A stretch of 64,000 nucleotides of DNA, from positions 20,438-84,437 of the forward strand of contig JAFZNO010000093.1 of NCBI GenBank assembly GCA_017552985.1, written 5' to 3'. This stretch comes from Lachnospiraceae bacterium (GTDB lineage Bacteria > Bacillota > Clostridia > Lachnospirales > Lachnospiraceae). Below the pieces are notes generated by a model. It made no database searches. It was given only the letters and a program-made list of their open reading frames with translations, and was not told where the DNA came from. Shown piece after piece: positions 16,924 to 27,997 of this stretch (its first letter is position 1; every line of letters starts with the position of its first letter). A program made the position numbers and the translations under genes.

Positions 16924-17370
16924 TTAGATCACGTACATGTCCCATGCGCCGGAAGTTTTACCTTTGCATTCCGCAAGGAATTCCGCCAGCGTTACTTTCT
17001 CCGCATACTCGCGAAGCAGGCCGTTTAATCTCATCCAGAGACATTCATTGATGCAACAGCGCAGCGCGCCCGCGCGCCCCTCTTCCACGGGTTCCATGTC
17101 TGCAAGAATGTCAGCATCCAACGCATTGATCACGTCGGAAAGCTTTACGTTTGCGGCAGGACGTGACAGACGATAACCTCCCCGCAAGCCCTTTTGTGCA
17201 CGGATCAAACCCGCCTGACGCAGGAGCGGCAGAATCTGTTCCAAATATTTCTGGGAAACGTTTTGTCTCTCTGAGATCTCTGCAGTTGACACGCTGATTC
17301 CGTTTTCCGAATGGATCGCAATGTCCAAAAGCGCCATGACGCCATATTCTACTCTAGTTGAAACGATCAT
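16924..17370 (-). CDS. Second Rrf2-family regulator (CymR/IscR-like)
   Basis: 148 residues. The N-terminal winged helix (TRVEYGVMALLDIAI and SERQNVSQKYLEQIL) and GLRGGYRL wing are clear. The cysteine pattern RCCINECLW differs from the IscR spacing of the other Rrf2 gene; a cluster may still form, or the protein may work through a partner as CymR does with CysK. Its own promoter carries the dyad operator, so it is probably autoregulated. A single regulator for metY-cysK, nifS and itself would be the simplest model. Confidence 0.9.
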   Translation of the reverse strand: MIVSTRVEYGVMALLDIAIHSENGISVSTAEISERQNVSQKYLEQILPLLRQAGLIRAQKGLRGGYRLSRPAANVKLSDVINALDADILADMEPVEEGRAGALRCCINECLWMRLNGLLREYAEKVTLAEFLAECKGKTSGAWDMYVI

Positions 17371-17399
17371 GATCCGTCCCTCCTTTCCAGAATATAAAC

Positions 17400-17432
17400 A
17401 TCATATATCCATTTTCCTACTATGTCAATAGG
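17400..17432 (-). promoter_or_regulatory. Promoter of second rrf2 with Rrf2-type operator
   Basis: TTGACA, 17 nt, TATGAT on the minus strand; the -35 box lies in CCTATTGACATAGTAGG (17416-17432), identical to the metY operator. Confidence 0.85.
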
Positions 17433-17459
17433 TATTATGGTATTTGTAGGAATTTTGTA

Positions 17460-18794
17460 TTATGGTCTGCCATATCCGCCGCCAGGGAAACTCCATCCGC
17501 CCTGGGCATCATTTTTCTGGGTCACGGGTGCGGAGCCCAGCGTGATCTCCACGCTCTTTTCAACATATTCATTTCCTTCCAAAACCTGAAGGGTAACCTC
17601 TACGGTCTCTCCTGCCGCATAATACTCCAATCTTTCCTGAAGCCCGGTAAGGCTTGTGATGCGAACGCCGTCAAACTTGGTGATAATGCTCTTCGCGGTG
17701 ATCCCTGCCTCACTTGCGGGAGAATCCTCTGCAACGTAAGTTACGTATATGCCCTGCGGAATTCCGTATGCAGCAGAGATCTGTTCCGTAACGTCCTCTC
17801 CGTTGATTCCCACGTAGGATGCATTCTCAGAGGAAACCTTTTCTCTGGTGGTACGGTTCATAAGATCTTCAATGATCGGCGTGGCCGTGGTGATGGAGAT
17901 GGCATATCCCATGCCTTCCACCTCCGTGGAGCTAAACTTCGCGGAATTAATTCCAACCACTTCTCCGTTCATGTTAAGAAGTGCGCCGCCGGAATTGCCG
18001 GGATTGATCGCTGCATCCGTCTGGATCATGATCGCATCCGTCGTGTCGATCTGGCGGTTCAGTGCGCTGACGATTCCCGTCGTCACGGATTGGCCGTAAC
18101 CAAGCGCGTTACCGATTGCCACAACCTGCTCTCCAACCTTAAGCGCATCAGAGTTGCCAATTTTTGCCACCTTGATCACGTCAGCGGTTTCTTCCTTTAC
18201 GTCAGAAAGCTTTACTGCGATGACTGCCAGATCATTGTCAGGATCCGTTCCCTTGATGATCGCCTCGCAAACCTCTTCATCCACGAAACATACGGAAAGC
18301 GTTGTCGCATCTTCCACCACGTGATTGTTGGTCACGATCAAAAGCTCATTTTCGTTTTGTCCAATAATGATGCCCGTTCCGCTGCTCTTCAGTTCCTGGG
18401 TCTGACCTCTGCCAAACCTTCCAAAATAGTTCTGCACTTCCTGAACGCTGACGTTGGTGATGGATACCATGGCCGGCATCATTCCCTCAGCAATGTCGCT
18501 GACGTCAAGATTCAATGAGGACTGTCCGTCTCCAGCGGAGAAAGATACGTTGGAAAGGGTGACCGAAGGTTTCGATTCCGTAGTTTCTTCCGTCTCCTGC
18601 TTTGCTTCCTCAAGAATGCTGCCAAGGCTCTTCTCTTCCGAGACGTACGCAACGGTTTCCGATGCTCCCGTCCCTTGATTCAGATACGTATTTACTCCAT
18701 AAAAGGCTGCCGCGGATGATCCTCCGAATAGCACGCCGCACAGCGTCGTAACGCAGATTCTTTTTACTATTGTTCCTCTTTTCTTTTCACTCAT
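17460..18794 (-). CDS. htrA: HtrA/DegP-type serine protease with PDZ domain
   Basis: 444 residues; the ATG at 18794 is 8 nt after GGGAGG and preferred over an in-frame GTG three codons earlier. A membrane anchor lies near residues 10-33, so the protease is outside the membrane. The catalytic triad is H158 (TNNHVV), D188 (PDNDLAV) and S268 (GNSGGAL). A PDZ domain follows (about 330-430), then a Gly/Pro-rich tail. It degrades misfolded extracytoplasmic proteins. The sequence shows no two-component partner beside it. Confidence 0.93.
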   Translation of the reverse strand: MSEKKRGTIVKRICVTTLCGVLFGGSSAAAFYGVNTYLNQGTGASETVAYVSEEKSLGSILEEAKQETEETTESKPSVTLSNVSFSAGDGQSSLNLDVSDIAEGMMPAMVSITNVSVQEVQNYFGRFGRGQTQELKSSGTGIIIGQNENELLIVTNNHVVEDATTLSVCFVDEEVCEAIIKGTDPDNDLAVIAVKLSDVKEETADVIKVAKIGNSDALKVGEQVVAIGNALGYGQSVTTGIVSALNRQIDTTDAIMIQTDAAINPGNSGGALLNMNGEVVGINSAKFSSTEVEGMGYAISITTATPIIEDLMNRTTREKVSSENASYVGINGEDVTEQISAAYGIPQGIYVTYVAEDSPASEAGITAKSIITKFDGVRITSLTGLQERLEYYAAGETVEVTLQVLEGNEYVEKSVEITLGSAPVTQKNDAQGGWSFPGGGYGRP

Positions 18795-18873
18795 TTGTAA
18801 CACCTCCCGTGCTTGACTTCTCTTACAATATATCCCCCCAATCTTAAGTGAACCTTAAAAGGAAAAAAATGTG

Positions 18874-18908
18874 CAAAAAAATTTGGGTCAGGGGGAACCT
18901 GACCCAAA
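18874..18908 (-). terminator. Terminator after EAL gene
   Basis: A perfect TTTGGGTCAGG / CCTGACCCAAA stem with a short loop and then TTTTTTT on the minus strand, 15 bases after the stop. Confidence 0.9.
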
Positions 18909-18922
18909 TAAACCATATGCTT

Positions 18923-20839
18923 TTATTTCCATGCGCGTTTTGTAAAGTAATTACGCAGTTCCGAGATCGGGATGGGACGGGAATATTTATATCCCTGCAG
19001 ATAGGACGCGCACATGTCCGTACAGCGTTTCTCATCGCCCTCCGTCTCCACGCCTTCATATAATACGGAAAAATCTAAGGAAGAGAACATGCATGCAAGG
19101 CTGCCAACCATCTTTTCGGACCTTTCGTCTCCTTCCGACGCAACGACAAGAGACTTATCAAACTTGATAATGTCGAAGGGAAGCTCCAAAATTCTCTCCA
19201 CGTTGGAATAACCCGTTCCAAAATCGTCCAGATAAATCCGGATGCCCCGCTCGCGAAGCTCGTTGATCTTGTTCTTTACCACGACAAAATCATGCTCCGT
19301 CTGTGATTCCGTGATCTCGATCGCAATCTTGTCATCCGGCACGCTGCTGTCACGGATGATCGCAAATACGTCATCCACAAAGGACAAGTCATGCATTTCC
19401 GTGATGGACACGTTGACGGACACACGGTTCACTTCATATCCTTCATGGATCAGCTTGCCGATCTCCTCACAGGTCTTATAAAGCATGATCTTCGTAAGGC
19501 CATGGATCAAGCCATTTTCCTCCGCAATGGGAATAAACTGCTCGGGATAAATGATCCCTCGCTTGGGAACGTCCAACCGCATCAGCGCTTCCGCGGTGTC
19601 GTATTTCTCCTCCTTTAGGTTATAGACTGGCTGACAATAAGCAAGTACCCGCTTGTCCTTCAGATCCCCCTTCTTGCATATGTCATTCAGTTCATCCAAA
19701 AGGTTCTCGTACTCTTCGTATTCGCTGACGTCCTTTTCCTTGATCACGTGAATGTCATTCATCTTCATGTGCTGTTGAATGTTTTTGATGAAGCGGACGT
19801 ATTCATTCTTTCTGCTGATCTTCTCAACGGAATCTCCCACAATGATCTTGTAATCATAGCGAAACTTTTCATATTCCAAGTGAAATGCCTCGATCATTGC
19901 TTTCAGTTTTTGCTTGTAATCAGCGTTCAGACTCCTTTTGGCAATAAAGATCACGTGACCGTTACTTATCTGGAACAATACGCAACCCCTGAAATACGCG
20001 CTAGCAAACTTGCGGATCGTTTCCTGCAGCTCCTTCGAAAGCTTCTTCCCGTCCACCTCAAAGTCAGGAAGGTAAAGGCTCACCACGATCATGGGAATTC
20101 CCTTTTCGTAGTAATAACTGACCGTGTCCTCAAGGCCCTTGGAATTGATGGAACCAATCTCAAGATCATAGGGATTGGAATGGATCAAATACAGCATGGC
20201 AATGGATGGCAGCAAAAACGTGCCAACCGTAAAGGAAGTATTGCCAAACCGTCCCTGCACGTACAAAAGCAAAAAAGAGATTGCCATGGTTCCGTAAAAA
20301 CCCATCATGACTCTTTTGTAGATTCTTTTCCTATAGATCATGAGCAAGGCAATGATCAGAATGATAAAGGATAAATATCCGTACGTGAAAATGTTTTTTC
20401 CATTGATGGCCACGCCTGACTCATTCACGCGAAACCCGTCGCCCATTAAGGAGGATACGACGTCAGCGATTATTACAACGAAGAACAAGCCAAAACCAAC
20501 GCTGACCGTCAAACGTTTTTTGTCACTCTCAAGCCGCATGACCTCCGTGACGTAAATCACGTACAGCAATAAAATGGCAAACAGCGTTGCATGATATACC
20601 ATGCGCAGTCCATAGATCACCGAATAGTTGCCATCCTTGATGAACGGAAATATATTATGATAGGCCATGTTCGTAAGTGCCGCAAAAAACGTGAAAACAA
20701 CAATGCTTAGATACACTCCAAACACTTTTGTGCGATTCACGTAGGAGGCCGAAAGCAACACAAAGATCACGAGACTGATGGCCATCACCAAAATGTCTCC
20801 TACCGGAGTATAGTTGTCAAAATAGATTTGTAAACCCAT
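18923..20839 (-). CDS. Membrane EAL-domain c-di-GMP phosphodiesterase
   Basis: 638 residues. Residues 10-225 contain about seven or eight hydrophobic segments, a likely membrane sensor. Residues 245-370 look like a degenerate GGDEF-type domain without the active motif. The EAL domain begins near 395: EAL at 417-419, SVNVSITE, EITES, YLDDFGTGYSN, FDKS, YEGVETE and LQGYKYSRP are all present, so the metal and catalytic residues look intact. It should hydrolyse c-di-GMP to pGpG. A PilZ protein at 60345 offers a possible downstream effector. A terminator follows and a good promoter precedes. Confidence 0.92.
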   Translation of the reverse strand: MGLQIYFDNYTPVGDILVMAISLVIFVLLSASYVNRTKVFGVYLSIVVFTFFAALTNMAYHNIFPFIKDGNYSVIYGLRMVYHATLFAILLLYVIYVTEVMRLESDKKRLTVSVGFGLFFVVIIADVVSSLMGDGFRVNESGVAINGKNIFTYGYLSFIILIIALLMIYRKRIYKRVMMGFYGTMAISFLLLYVQGRFGNTSFTVGTFLLPSIAMLYLIHSNPYDLEIGSINSKGLEDTVSYYYEKGIPMIVVSLYLPDFEVDGKKLSKELQETIRKFASAYFRGCVLFQISNGHVIFIAKRSLNADYKQKLKAMIEAFHLEYEKFRYDYKIIVGDSVEKISRKNEYVRFIKNIQQHMKMNDIHVIKEKDVSEYEEYENLLDELNDICKKGDLKDKRVLAYCQPVYNLKEEKYDTAEALMRLDVPKRGIIYPEQFIPIAEENGLIHGLTKIMLYKTCEEIGKLIHEGYEVNRVSVNVSITEMHDLSFVDDVFAIIRDSSVPDDKIAIEITESQTEHDFVVVKNKINELRERGIRIYLDDFGTGYSNVERILELPFDIIKFDKSLVVASEGDERSEKMVGSLACMFSSLDFSVLYEGVETEGDEKRCTDMCASYLQGYKYSRPIPISELRNYFTKRAWK

Positions 20840-20888
20840 AGCTCTTCCGCTTCTCTCAACTCGCTTATTTTTCTGTCCGCAATAATAT

Positions 20889-20917
20889 ATTATAACATTT
20901 TTACACTTGTTTGTATA
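20889..20917 (-). promoter_or_regulatory. Promoter of EAL gene
   Basis: TATACA, 17 nt, TATAAT on the minus strand, 50 bp before the start codon and immediately after the metallophosphoesterase stop. Confidence 0.65.
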
Positions 20918-20920
20918 GTA

Positions 20921-22012
20921 TTAGTTCCCTTCCACGGTAATGATCACGTATTCCGACCACGTGCCCGTCTTAAAAGGAATCTCCCAGTCTGAGATGCCGG
21001 AGGTCACGATGAAATCCACGTTCCCCCGCCTTACGTGACCGTAAACGAGATCATCCACGCGCACTATCCTGCTCAGGATTGTCCACGGCACCAGTTGTCC
21101 GCCGTGGGTATGCCCGGAAACCACAAGATCCGCCGCCGACGTCTCCTCTCTCTCGTAATCGTTGGGTTCATGATTGATGACGATGACGTATTTGCTCTCG
21201 TCAATGCCTGCCAAAAACTCATTTACGTCCTTTCGCTGGGAGTCATAGCAGTCGCGCCGTCCTGCAACGTAGTATCTGTCATCGACGAGGACGTACTCAT
21301 CTTCCAAGACGTAAACGCCATTTTTTTCCAGAATTTGCCGTATGTCTTTCTTATTAAAATCCCGTCCCCCGTGATAGCCGGGATCATGATTTCCATAGGC
21401 ATACCAAACGCCATGCCGCAGGTTTATCCTTCCAAGGGCTTCACATGCCTTTTCAAAATCATCCCTCTTCGTGGAGTCATCGACAAAATCTCCCGCGATC
21501 AAAAGGAGGTCCGGATCTTGTTTTTGGATCGTTTGCAAGTGCTTTTCGAAGCCTTCCGCGTCAAACGTCGTCCCCAAATGAACGTCGGCGATCATGGCGA
21601 TCTTAATCCCGCCAACCTGCTTCTTGGTCTGCAGCACGTAATCCTTCTGCCATACGTGATTACACAAGAAGTATCCAATGACGAGATAGATCACGGCAGT
21701 GAGAACTGCAAGCCATCCCTGCCAATAAACCCTCGTTTTGGGAATGCGCTTCCCAAAGATCTTTCCCAATGCGTTAAACAGCAGGAAGAAAAAAACAAAA
21801 TGAAGGCCAATGATCACGGCATTGATCGCAGAAAAAACAAAGCCTGCCAAAACCGTCAGTAAAGCCAGGATCAGGAAGGAAATACAGTAGCTTAGGAATT
21901 TCCTCTTGCCTGCCATCTTTTTGATCAAGCCAAATCTCGCCACGGCTACCGTAAGGTATGCGATCCCGACGAGAAAGCCCAGCGCAAAAGCGCTCATGAC
22001 CATCATCCACAT
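20921..22012 (-). CDS. Membrane-anchored metallophosphoesterase
   Basis: 363 residues. Residues 1-130 contain four hydrophobic spans. The rest is a calcineurin-like phosphoesterase with all metal motifs: IADVHLG, AGDFVDD, YGNHDPG, INHEPND and SGHTHGGQ. This resembles YkuE/YaeI-type membrane phosphoesterases that act on phospholipid-like headgroups, though the substrate is not defined by sequence. GGGGGAAG lies just before the ATG. It is 22 bp after the VanY-type gene, suggesting co-transcription. Confidence 0.9.
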   Translation of the reverse strand: MWMMVMSAFALGFLVGIAYLTVAVARFGLIKKMAGKRKFLSYCISFLILALLTVLAGFVFSAINAVIIGLHFVFFFLLFNALGKIFGKRIPKTRVYWQGWLAVLTAVIYLVIGYFLCNHVWQKDYVLQTKKQVGGIKIAMIADVHLGTTFDAEGFEKHLQTIQKQDPDLLLIAGDFVDDSTKRDDFEKACEALGRINLRHGVWYAYGNHDPGYHGGRDFNKKDIRQILEKNGVYVLEDEYVLVDDRYYVAGRRDCYDSQRKDVNEFLAGIDESKYVIVINHEPNDYEREETSAADLVVSGHTHGGQLVPWTILSRIVRVDDLVYGHVRRGNVDFIVTSGISDWEIPFKTGTWSEYVIITVEGN

Positions 22013-22034
22013 AAGCTTCCCCCGTTAAAGTCCT

Positions 22035-23216
22035 CTAACGCGCCGCCAGCCAGTCTTCAAAAGAAAAGGCCGGCATTGCCATGATCTCTTTTGCCGCTTC
22101 TGCGCTGCCAACGTAACGAACGTGCCATGGCTCATAAGTATAATCAACGGTTCCGTCCGTTCTCCCGGGATACCGGAGAATAAACCCATGATCCGCAAGC
22201 CTTGCGTGAATCTTTTTCCACACCTCCGGATACTTTACCAGATCCTCGTTCTCATATACCTCCACGCCGTCCAAACGAAAATACAGATCGAGCGCAAGTC
22301 CCGTGTGATGCTCGGAATACCCCGGCGTCGCCACGGTTCTCTTGGCATAGGCCGCGCCGTACTTTTCCGTGAAGCGGTCCATGATCTCCTGCTGGTAGGC
22401 AACGCTTCTGTATGCGGAATCCAGATCCACGTCAATGCCTTCGTTTTCCAAAAGATCATCCTTTAGCTCCAAATATGCCTTGTATGCCGTCCGCTCGGTC
22501 CAGACCGTATCTCCGACGGAGTTGACCATGGAAACCAGGTCCAGATCCTCCTCCCATCCCTCCGGCAGGGCATGCTTTTTATCGATCAGTACGTAATAAT
22601 CAATCTCCTTAGAAGAAATGCTTTCCGTCTGCACGCTCTCCTCTCCCTTTGGCACGTTCTGAATGCTACAGATACTCTCTTCCATCTGCTTCACTTTCCA
22701 ATATACGTCCGGATCCCGCATCACGTACGGCGTGATCCAAAGTACGTAAGCGTCGCCGTTCTCCGATAGCAGATAATAATTTACCTCGCCATGCGGCCAA
22801 TCCACCTTGACAAGCTCTCGTCCACCGCAATTTACGATTTCCGTCTTTTGACCATTATTCTTCGTGATCAGTTCCGCAAGGGCCTTTGTATCGGGCTTGC
22901 TAACCTGGTCCCATCTTTGCAATGACATCGAAAGGGAATCACTGTTTCCCTCAAATACGTAATTGAGCTCCCCTTCCTTCTTAGGCTCCGCCGCCAATTC
23001 CTTAGGAATCTGCATGGCAAAGTCCAGCGTCTCAGCGCAAAGCCAAACTGTTTCCATGCGCCGTTCCTCCTCTGGCTCCGGCGTAATGGTAACGCCCTCA
23101 AAGGGAGCCGTCGCATCGGTACTATCCAAATTATCAGGCTGTTTTTCCTTGGCTTCGCATGCCGCCAGCAAAAACAGAAGGCAGACCAAAAGCCACGCAT
23201 AAATCCTTTTTTTCAT
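22035..23216 (-). CDS. D,D-carboxypeptidase-like lipoprotein (VanY/LAS family)
   Basis: 393 residues from the ATG at 23216. A lipoprotein signal MKKRIYAWLLVCLLFL and lipobox LAAC place it on the outer face of the membrane. Residues 30-190 are a domain I cannot name. The C-terminal VanY domain has SAYRSVAYQQEIM, YSEHHTGLALD with zinc ligands, and PWHVRYVG. It should trim the terminal D-Ala or D-Ala-like residue from peptidoglycan stems. Neighbouring genes are GNAT upstream and phosphoesterase downstream. No van regulators are nearby, so a resistance role is not suggested. Confidence 0.9.
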   Translation of the reverse strand: MKKRIYAWLLVCLLFLLAACEAKEKQPDNLDSTDATAPFEGVTITPEPEEERRMETVWLCAETLDFAMQIPKELAAEPKKEGELNYVFEGNSDSLSMSLQRWDQVSKPDTKALAELITKNNGQKTEIVNCGGRELVKVDWPHGEVNYYLLSENGDAYVLWITPYVMRDPDVYWKVKQMEESICSIQNVPKGEESVQTESISSKEIDYYVLIDKKHALPEGWEEDLDLVSMVNSVGDTVWTERTAYKAYLELKDDLLENEGIDVDLDSAYRSVAYQQEIMDRFTEKYGAAYAKRTVATPGYSEHHTGLALDLYFRLDGVEVYENEDLVKYPEVWKKIHARLADHGFILRYPGRTDGTVDYTYEPWHVRYVGSAEAAKEIMAMPAFSFEDWLAAR

Positions 23217-23258
23217 GTGTTCCCCCATCCTTCCGCCTCGGCATCCATACGTGCCGCG

Positions 23259-23732
23259 TTACAGGATCAGTTCCATGCCAACCTTTTGGGGTTTCAACCC
23301 CATCGCCTCATAGAATTTCATGGCAGAAGGATTGCAGGTCCAGACGTTCAGCGTCACGTTGTAAAAGCCCTGTGCCTTCGCAAATTCCACCACGTGTTCA
23401 TACAATGCCCTTCCTACGCCCTGACCGCGCGCCGCCTCGTCAACGCATATGTCGTCAACGTATAGCGTTCTTACGTCCGTGAGCACGCTGTCATTCAAAA
23501 TCTGCTTATAGATCGTGAAGGCATGTCCCAGGACGACGCCCTGCTCATCCTCGCAGACAAACACCGGCGTCTCGTCACTTGCGAAGATCTCTTTCAGTTC
23601 CTCCGCATTGTATTTCGTCGCCGGCCCCTTAAACAGATCCGGGCGTCCATTATGATGCACCATGTCCACCTGCACCAGTAGTTCCAATACTCTAGGTACG
23701 TCTTTCTCTTCTGCCCTTCTTACGTGCGTCAA
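23259..23732 (-). CDS. GNAT-family N-acetyltransferase
   Basis: 157 residues, starting at TTG with AGGAGG 8 nt upstream. A complete GNAT domain: ICVDEAARGQGVGRALYEHV is split here across the acetyl-CoA loop (RGQGVG), and a late NPSAMKFYEAMG matches motif B. Length and pattern match small-molecule or protein N-acetyltransferases; the substrate is unknown. It is 36 bp after the DMT exporter gene, probably in one transcript. Confidence 0.88.
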   Translation of the reverse strand: MTHVRRAEEKDVPRVLELLVQVDMVHHNGRPDLFKGPATKYNAEELKEIFASDETPVFVCEDEQGVVLGHAFTIYKQILNDSVLTDVRTLYVDDICVDEAARGQGVGRALYEHVVEFAKAQGFYNVTLNVWTCNPSAMKFYEAMGLKPQKVGMELIL

Positions 23733-23768
23733 ATTCTTATCCTCCTGCGCCAGCCGTGCGCATAATCT

Positions 23769-24656
23769 TTATTTCTCAAGTTCCGCTTCCTGATGCGATT
23801 TTTTTAATGCGTGGTGCCAGCGGATGAATGCCGTGCCAATAATGATCACGTAACCGACAACGCTCCATGCATTGGGCGTTTCATTTAAGAACAGCATGCC
23901 CAAGATCGCCGCAAAAATAACCTGCGTGTAATCAAATACGGAAATCTCCTTTGCCGGCGCAAATTTATAGGCCGACGTAATGCCAAACTGCCCAAGGGAT
24001 GCCGCCACTCCTGCCATGATCAGGCAGAGCCACTGTCTTCCCGTCATGGGATGATAGTCAAAGAGCAAAAACGGCGCCGTGACCAGACAAGAAAACAGGG
24101 AAAAGCACAGTACGATGATGGAAGTGCGTTCTCCCTTGCCGCCCAGCCGTCTTACGAATACGTAGGCCGTGCCCGCGCCAAATCCGCCATATAAGCCGAT
24201 CAGTGCCGGCACGACGGACACGTCACCGCCCGGCCGGATAATGAACAGCGCACCGATAAATGCGATCACCGTTGCCGCCACGTCCATCAGCTTCGGTTTT
24301 TCCTTCAAAACGGGAATGGAGATCAAAATGGCAAAGAAGGGGGACAGCTTGTTCAGCATGTTGGCATCCGCGATCCCAAGTCTGTCGATCGCATAAAAAT
24401 TACAGATCAGACCGCTGGTGCCGAACAGGCAACGGAGCGCTATATCTCCCCAACTGCCCTTTTTTACGTGAAATTTTTCTTCGCTCCTAAGCAGCAAGAT
24501 GACGGTGATCACCGCCGCAAACGCATTCCGGAAAAAGGCCTTTTGCATGGTCGGCACGTCGCCGGAAAGCCTGACAAAAAACGTCATCAGCGAAAACCCG
24601 AACGCCGCCGCCAAGATGCACAATATTCCCTTGATCCTCGAATTGTATTGTTTCAT
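23769..24656 (-). CDS. DMT-superfamily (EamA) transporter
   Basis: 295 residues with about ten hydrophobic helices in two EamA repeats, each ending in a Gly/Pro-rich helix (PALIGLYGGFGAG; TPNAWSVVGYVIIIG). Members export amino acids or metabolites. The cytoplasmic tail is short and charged. It is the first gene after a strong promoter and leads the GNAT, VanY and phosphoesterase genes. Nothing in the sequence defines the cargo. Confidence 0.88.
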   Translation of the reverse strand: MKQYNSRIKGILCILAAAFGFSLMTFFVRLSGDVPTMQKAFFRNAFAAVITVILLLRSEEKFHVKKGSWGDIALRCLFGTSGLICNFYAIDRLGIADANMLNKLSPFFAILISIPVLKEKPKLMDVAATVIAFIGALFIIRPGGDVSVVPALIGLYGGFGAGTAYVFVRRLGGKGERTSIIVLCFSLFSCLVTAPFLLFDYHPMTGRQWLCLIMAGVAASLGQFGITSAYKFAPAKEISVFDYTQVIFAAILGMLFLNETPNAWSVVGYVIIIGTAFIRWHHALKKSHQEAELEK

Positions 24657-24702
24657 TACTTTCTACCCAAGTCCATTCGCCTTTAATTCGCATCCATTTT
24701 TC

Positions 24703-24731
24703 ATTATATGATGAACAAAGGGGGACTTCAA
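24703..24731 (-). promoter_or_regulatory. Promoter of EamA operon
   Basis: TTGAAG, 17 nt, TATAAT on the minus strand, placed immediately behind the purF terminator. Confidence 0.8.
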
Positions 24732-24740
24732 CTATTTTCG

Positions 24741-24791
24741 CCATAAAATTAGGTCACGGGAGCATGTCTCATGACACGTTCCCATGACCTA
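24741..24791 (-). terminator. Terminator after purF
   Basis: TTAGGTCATGGGAACGTGTC pairs with a near-perfect complement around ATGA, about 18 bp, followed by AATTTTATGG on the minus strand. The stem starts 12 bases after the purF stop. Confidence 0.8.
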
Positions 24792-24803
24792 AACCACGGC
24801 CTG

Positions 24804-27925
<3,122 letters not shown>

Positions 27926-27944
27926 TCAACTAAAAGTAACCTCC

Positions 27945-27991
27945 GGGACGGAGTTAGCAGTCCATTATTTTGATCCATGAACCCCGTCCCC
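27945..27991. repeat. Imperfect palindromic intergenic repeat, copy 2
   Basis: Same arms as 1916-1962 (GGGACGG...CCGTCCC) and the same kind of core (CAAAATAATGGACTGC). Here it sits between the asnB stop and pyrG. No T-run follows it on either strand. Confidence 0.6.
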
Positions 27992-27997
27992 ATGGTC

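Noticed and set aside
22035-23216. Vancomycin-resistance gene
   Set aside because: The VanY domain alone is common in housekeeping carboxypeptidases; no vanHAX or vanRS genes are present.
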